DNA from: an uncultured Paraprevotella sp.
GTDB taxonomy: Bacteria > Bacteroidota > Bacteroidia > Bacteroidales > Bacteroidaceae
Direction of reading: 5' to 3'
DNA length: 43,203 nucleotides
NCBI GenBank assembly: GCA_947177395.1
Contig: CAMWUI010000024.1
Location: 1-43,203 of the forward strand
In this document: positions 40,387 through 43,203 of the stretch, in pieces
Layout of the letters: each line of letters starts with the position of its first letter
How positions within the stretch are numbered: the first letter of the stretch is position 1
Notes under the pieces: generated by a model
What the model was told of the DNA's origin: nothing
Seen by the model: the letters and a program-made list of their open reading frames with translations, nothing else
Databases searched by the model: none
Translations under genes and position numbers: made by a program

Positions 40387-41505
40387 ATGAAAAAAAGTTT
40401 ATTTTACTTTGCTGTAAGTGCCCTTGCACTCTCGGCATGTACTTCAGAGGAAGTGTTGGACGAAAGCAGTAGCGTTCAGAGAAATGCCATTGGTTTTCAG
40501 AACGTAGTAAGCAAACAAAGCCGTGCTGGTGAATTTGACGGAGTAGACATTACTGCTGCAAATCTTAAGCATTTCAGTGTATTCGGCTACTACACTAACC
40601 CGAACACTCCGACTCAGGCTGTGCTTGTCTTCAATAACGAACTGGTTTCCAAAGGTCAGAATGAGCAGGGACAGACTACTTGGAATTATGATAATACACG
40701 CTATTGGGTACCCGGAGCCAACTACTGTTTCTATGCTTACAGTTGTGGTGATGTAAAGCTCAACAGTAACTTCGGTAAATTTTCCATGGATACCAATCAG
40801 GCTCAGGCGAATGACCGGGTTCTCAAAATCAACGGTTATGTATGTGATGTCACTCACCAGCACGACTTGTTATTCGCATCCAGAGAGAACGTTAAGCCAG
40901 AGACTGATGAAACTGGTCAGAATGTTACAGCCGGTGCGGATGTAGCTTTCAAGTTCGCTCACATACTATCGAAAATAGATACTAAATTCTCTAGTGACTT
41001 CGCACCTGAATATACGGTTGAGATTAAAAATATCATGGCATCGAACATTAGAAATGTCGGAGATTATGATCCTAAAAAAGATTGGTATAATCAGAAACGT
41101 CAAAGCATTGATGGCGTTGATCCTTATGTAATGGTTCAAGGAGAAACAGCTATTGTAGCTCAGAAAGGTGGAACGGTTACAGCTGTGGATGGAACAACTA
41201 CCGTAATCGAGAAAAAGGAGCCCACTTCAAGCTTCGCATTTGTGCTGCCCCATACCTATACCAGCGCCGACGTCACGCTCTCATTTGAAATTGCAGTTAA
41301 AAAGGACGACAAACTTATTCTTAGCCGCGTTTTGAGTGGTTCTTGGAAACCGACTTGGGTAACTGGACATTGGTATACTTACACTATTCAAATTACCGGT
41401 GATGCGGCCAATCTTACTCCTATTATGTTCACTACTGAGACGGATCCGATCACAGGATGGACAAGCGGTGAAACGCCTTCCGACATTGTATTCTCTGCAA
41501 ACTAA
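40387..41505 (+). CDS. Fimbrillin family (Mfa-like) lipoprotein
   Basis: A 372-residue lipoprotein with signal and lipobox LSAC (Cys near 18). The body is beta-rich with many Asn, Thr and Val, and has the fimbrillin-type final part (TYTIQITGDAANLTPIMF, ITGWTSGETPSDIVF). Type V pilins of Bacteroidia are exported as lipoproteins, cut and assembled by donor-strand exchange, so this is a likely structural or tip subunit. It lies 56 bp after the DUF5119 gene and ends with a strong terminator. Its base use is more AT-rich than the two genes before it, as is common for surface antigens. Confidence 0.9.
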   Translation: MKKSLFYFAVSALALSACTSEEVLDESSSVQRNAIGFQNVVSKQSRAGEFDGVDITAANLKHFSVFGYYTNPNTPTQAVLVFNNELVSKGQNEQGQTTWNYDNTRYWVPGANYCFYAYSCGDVKLNSNFGKFSMDTNQAQANDRVLKINGYVCDVTHQHDLLFASRENVKPETDETGQNVTAGADVAFKFAHILSKIDTKFSSDFAPEYTVEIKNIMASNIRNVGDYDPKKDWYNQKRQSIDGVDPYVMVQGETAIVAQKGGTVTAVDGTTTVIEKKEPTSSFAFVLPHTYTSADVTLSFEIAVKKDDKLILSRVLSGSWKPTWVTGHWYTYTIQITGDAANLTPIMFTTETDPITGWTSGETPSDIVFSAN

Positions 41506-41532
41506 TTGACTGATATAACTTTTGAAATCAAG

Positions 41533-41570
41533 AGGCCGCCCCGTTCATGCACGAACAGGGCGGCCTTTTT
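41533..41570 (+). terminator. Strong terminator of the fimbrial operon
   Basis: GGCCGCCC (41534-41541) pairs with GGGCGGCC (41558-41565), with an inner GTTC/GAAC pair, followed by TTTTT at 41566-41570. Confidence 0.9.
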
Positions 41571-41655
41571 AAAGACATTATTATAACCGTATGGACTTTG
41601 CAGTTGAGGGTGTTCAACCTATGCCGAAATTCAGCCGTGCGAGTTCGTTGGTAAG

Positions 41656-42614
41656 ATGTATCAAGGAGGATTTATTATGCTTTGGGGTGGCTGGCTGATT
41701 TATGTCTTGGCGTTGATATGCTGTTCCTGTCAGAATGGGACTCAAAAGAAGGAACAGTTTCAGGCGGATGAACGTTTGTCTCCGCTTGAAGTATATTGTC
41801 ACGGAATCGACTATGGCGACACGATTGCACTTCGCGACAACAAAGTCATGACCGAAAGGATGGTGTAGATAGTAAAGCTGTTGCCTGGGACCGACTCCTT
41901 GGCGGCGAAGGCCGCACTCTCTCTTTCTGGATGGAATAAAACATGTCGACAAGGCATTGCTCGTCACAGACAGTCTTGCCGACCTCTATCTCAACAATCC
42001 CGCCTCGCCTGTGAGGAACGAGGGATTGTATATAGAATACCTCAAAATCCTTGTTGCGACGGACGGCATTCCCGATTTTGTCAGGGGGCGCGGAACGGTA
42101 AGGCTCAGGATAGCATCCCTTAACCGTCCCGGCACTGTTGCCGCCCTGACCCAAAAGGGGAGAAGACTGTCGCTTCACGAGTTGAAAAGCGAATGCACCC
42201 TGCTGGTGTTTTACGACCCCGAGTGTCCACATTGTGCCGGCATTCTCGATGAGATAGCCGGAGACGCGCGTGTCAATACCTCGATTGCCGAAGGTAACCG
42301 TGACGGTGTTGGCTGTGTATGCCGAAGGTAAAAGGAATGTGTGGGAACGGACAAAATGCAATTTGCCTTCAAATTGGCTGGTAGGGTATGACGTCAGCGG
42401 CATACTCGAACGCAACCTTTATGATTTACCGGTTATGCCGATTGTCTATTTTCTCGACCGTGATAAACGCGTCTTATTGAAAGATCCGGATGTGAAGTCG
42501 CTGCTCAAAGGCGGCAGACAAGTCCGGCTGTATCTTCACGGGTATTCCCGTTGTTTGGATACTTCTCTACCTAAGAGAAAGATTGACGGGTGCAAAAATA
42601 GACAAAATATTTAA
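41656..42614 (+). pseudogene. DUF5106-like lipoprotein/thioredoxin-fold gene, broken
   Basis: A lipoprotein start with hydrophobic stretch and LICCSC lipobox runs from 41656, but the frame stops at 41866-41868 (TAG). The same frame continues with IVKLLPGTDSLAAKAALS and then shifts within the CTCTCTCTTT tract near 41917-41926 into a second frame that carries VTDSLADLYLNNPASPV to FYDPECPHCAG (a thioredoxin-like CPHC motif). It shifts again near 42290-42300 into a third frame with VTVLAVYAEG and YDLPVMPIVYFLDRD. Joined, this is a DUF5106 plus thioredoxin-like protein with at least three lesions. Its 3' end overlaps the left arm of the inverted repeat at 42564, so the final residues (beyond about 42500) may not be original. 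Confidence 0.8.
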
Positions 42615-42766
42615 AACATCAATAGCTTTCTGTAAATAATAGAAAAACAGCTTTCGTTAAATCATCAAGTAATGCTGAGCATTTCTTGTGGATATGCTTT
42701 ATTTTCAAAGCATATTAAACTGTCTTTTTGTCGTTTACCGAAATGAATCTTTCTCTTAGGTAGAGA
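42564..42766. repeat. 21-bp inverted repeats bounding a probable invertible promoter
   Basis: Perfect 21-bp arms at 42564-42584 and 42746-42766 enclose 161 bp. Each arm itself contains TTCTCT-ACCTA-AGAGAA or a near copy, the imperfect palindrome with short core expected for a site of a tyrosine or serine invertase. A minus-strand promoter lies just inside the left arm. No invertase gene is in the window. Confidence 0.7.
42593..42623 (-). promoter_or_regulatory. Promoter inside the invertible segment, now facing left
   Basis: On the minus strand ATTG (plus 42620-42623), 19-base spacer, TATTTTTG (plus 42593-42600). Start of transcription would fall within a few bases of the left inverted repeat. 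Inversion would place it by the right arm, firing rightwards. Confidence 0.6.
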
Positions 42767-43062
42767 GAGGCCGTTTTTAATTATTTCATTTATATAAAGA
42801 GATTATGATTTTCTTTCGGGCTTCCGGTCAGTGGATTTCGAAGTAAAAAGTAAATCTTCAGTCATGCTCTGCTGTTTGCATGACAGGGTAAAGAGCCGTT
42901 GCGTCAAGTGGCGGCGATATGACGGAGTCGTGAGGCTCTCCCATTCTTTTTCTGAGGCTGTGGCGTAACGAAAGTTTACGTTGCGGCCTCACTCTTTAAA
43001 TATTTCAGTATGCCATTGGAAAATCATCAATAACATGCGACTCACAGGGTGGGCTGTTGTTC
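42767..43062 (+). other. Gene-free, strongly structured segment right of the inverted repeat
   Basis: No open frame of note. Hairpins: GTCATGC/GCATGAC (42861-42867 with 42878-42884), AGAGCC near 42891 with GGCTCT near 42935, and TGAGGC/GCCTCA (42953-42958 with 42986-42991) enclosing CGTAA/TTACG. The last is followed by CTCTTTAAA and could be a weak terminator. It would be the 5' leader of a transcript from the inverted promoter. Confidence 0.4.
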
Positions 43063-43086
43063 ACTTGGGATAGTGGAGTGCTGTTC
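43063..43086 (+). repeat. Dispersed copy of the approx. 23-bp repeat family
   Basis: A 24-bp unit with TAGTGGAGTGCTGTTC resembles the reverse complement of units in block B (23984-24006) and the pair at 3642-3688. The bases before it (GGGCTGTTGTTC) look like the end of a further unit. Confidence 0.5.
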
Positions 43087-43135
43087 ACGGCTCAGTAGAA
43101 AATTAGTGGGGAGAGAATTTTCTACTGAGCCGTGA
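43085..43135. repeat. Perfect 20-bp hairpin palindrome
   Basis: Arms 43085-43104 and 43116-43135 are exact complements over 20 bp with an 11-base loop; the arms end in AGAAAATT and begin TCACGGCTC. No T-run follows on the plus strand. Function unknown; it directly follows the dispersed repeat unit. Confidence 0.75.
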
Positions 43136-43155
43136 TCAGGAAATAGTCCCTTAAA

Positions 43156-43187
43156 GTTGTCCGGTTGGAATGTAATCCTTATTTTTG
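43156..43187 (+). promoter_or_regulatory. Promoter for an off-window gene on the right
   Basis: GTTG (43156-43159), 20-base spacer, TATTTTTG (43180-43187). A gene likely starts shortly after the window end. Confidence 0.5.
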
Positions 43188-43203
43188 CGGTATAAATGAG
43201 TGT

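Noticed and set aside
1-43203. tRNA, rRNA or complete insertion sequence
   Set aside because: No cloverleaf-like T-loop motifs, rRNA segments or transposase motifs were seen by eye; a covariance-model scan would be decisive.

Overview
The window looks like chromosome of a gut-type Bacteroidales bacterium (Bacteroides/Phocaeicola/Parabacteroides-like). Supporting signs are repeated -7 elements of the form TAnnTTTG with weak TTTG-like -33 boxes, almost no Shine-Dalgarno sequences, and families typical of the group: a DUF5112/DUF5113-type sensor kinase with its response regulator, a DUF3575-DUF5119-fimbrillin operon, PPi-dependent phosphofructokinase, GH88/DUF2264, and a golvesin/amidase secreted protein. 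Assignments were made by reading the sequence; no database search was run.

Layout. 1-542: terminator of an off-window gene, then a promoter and a long structured leader. 543-3611: AAA+ ATPase, then a small operon (DJ-1/PfpI-like, PNPOx-like, TfoX-N). 3813-9300: a very large two-half sensor kinase, overlapping response regulator and a small membrane protein. 9378-12269: PcrA/UvrD helicase and a small repetitive lipoprotein. 12372-14919 (minus): DUF2264 protein and GH88 unsaturated glucuronyl hydrolase. 15072-17595: HxlR regulator divergent from a ribosomally made peptide operon: 60-aa Cys-rich precursor with ACGSACGAG repeats, radical SAM/SPASM maturase and nitroreductase. 17701-21675 (minus): ettA, a nucleoside phosphorylase-like enzyme, a SUI1-type factor and a secreted serine peptidase. 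21769-24486: small secreted protein, a decayed retropepsin-like remnant, and about 1.7 kb of non-coding DNA with a 23-bp-period repeat array and an inverted-repeat block. 24487-27947 (minus): YeiH-type exporter, YgiQ-type radical SAM protein, small unknown. 28195-30665: visibly AT-rich Dcm/EcoRII-like restriction-modification pair, convergent with vsr, which ends a four-gene minus-strand operon (30681-34974) with an amidase/golvesin protein and an acyltransferase. 35181-37785: pfp and a membrane-anchored GH25 lysozyme. 38016-41505: fimbrial operon. 41656-42614: frame-broken DUF5106-like pseudogene. 42564-42766: a probable invertible promoter, followed by a structured gene-free leader up to the window end.

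Most interesting points: (1) the ACGX-type RiPP locus with an apparent attenuating hairpin and an HxlR regulator whose cysteines (14 and 47) recall redox-sensing HypR; (2) a 21-bp inverted repeat enclosing a promoter next to the fimbrial locus; (3) a tandem kinase whose first half keeps the ATP-binding motifs but no phospho-accepting His, while the second half keeps a His and has lost the ATP site; (4) 20 units of a repeat whose 23-bp period is constant while its sequence changes in blocks, with related units elsewhere in the window.
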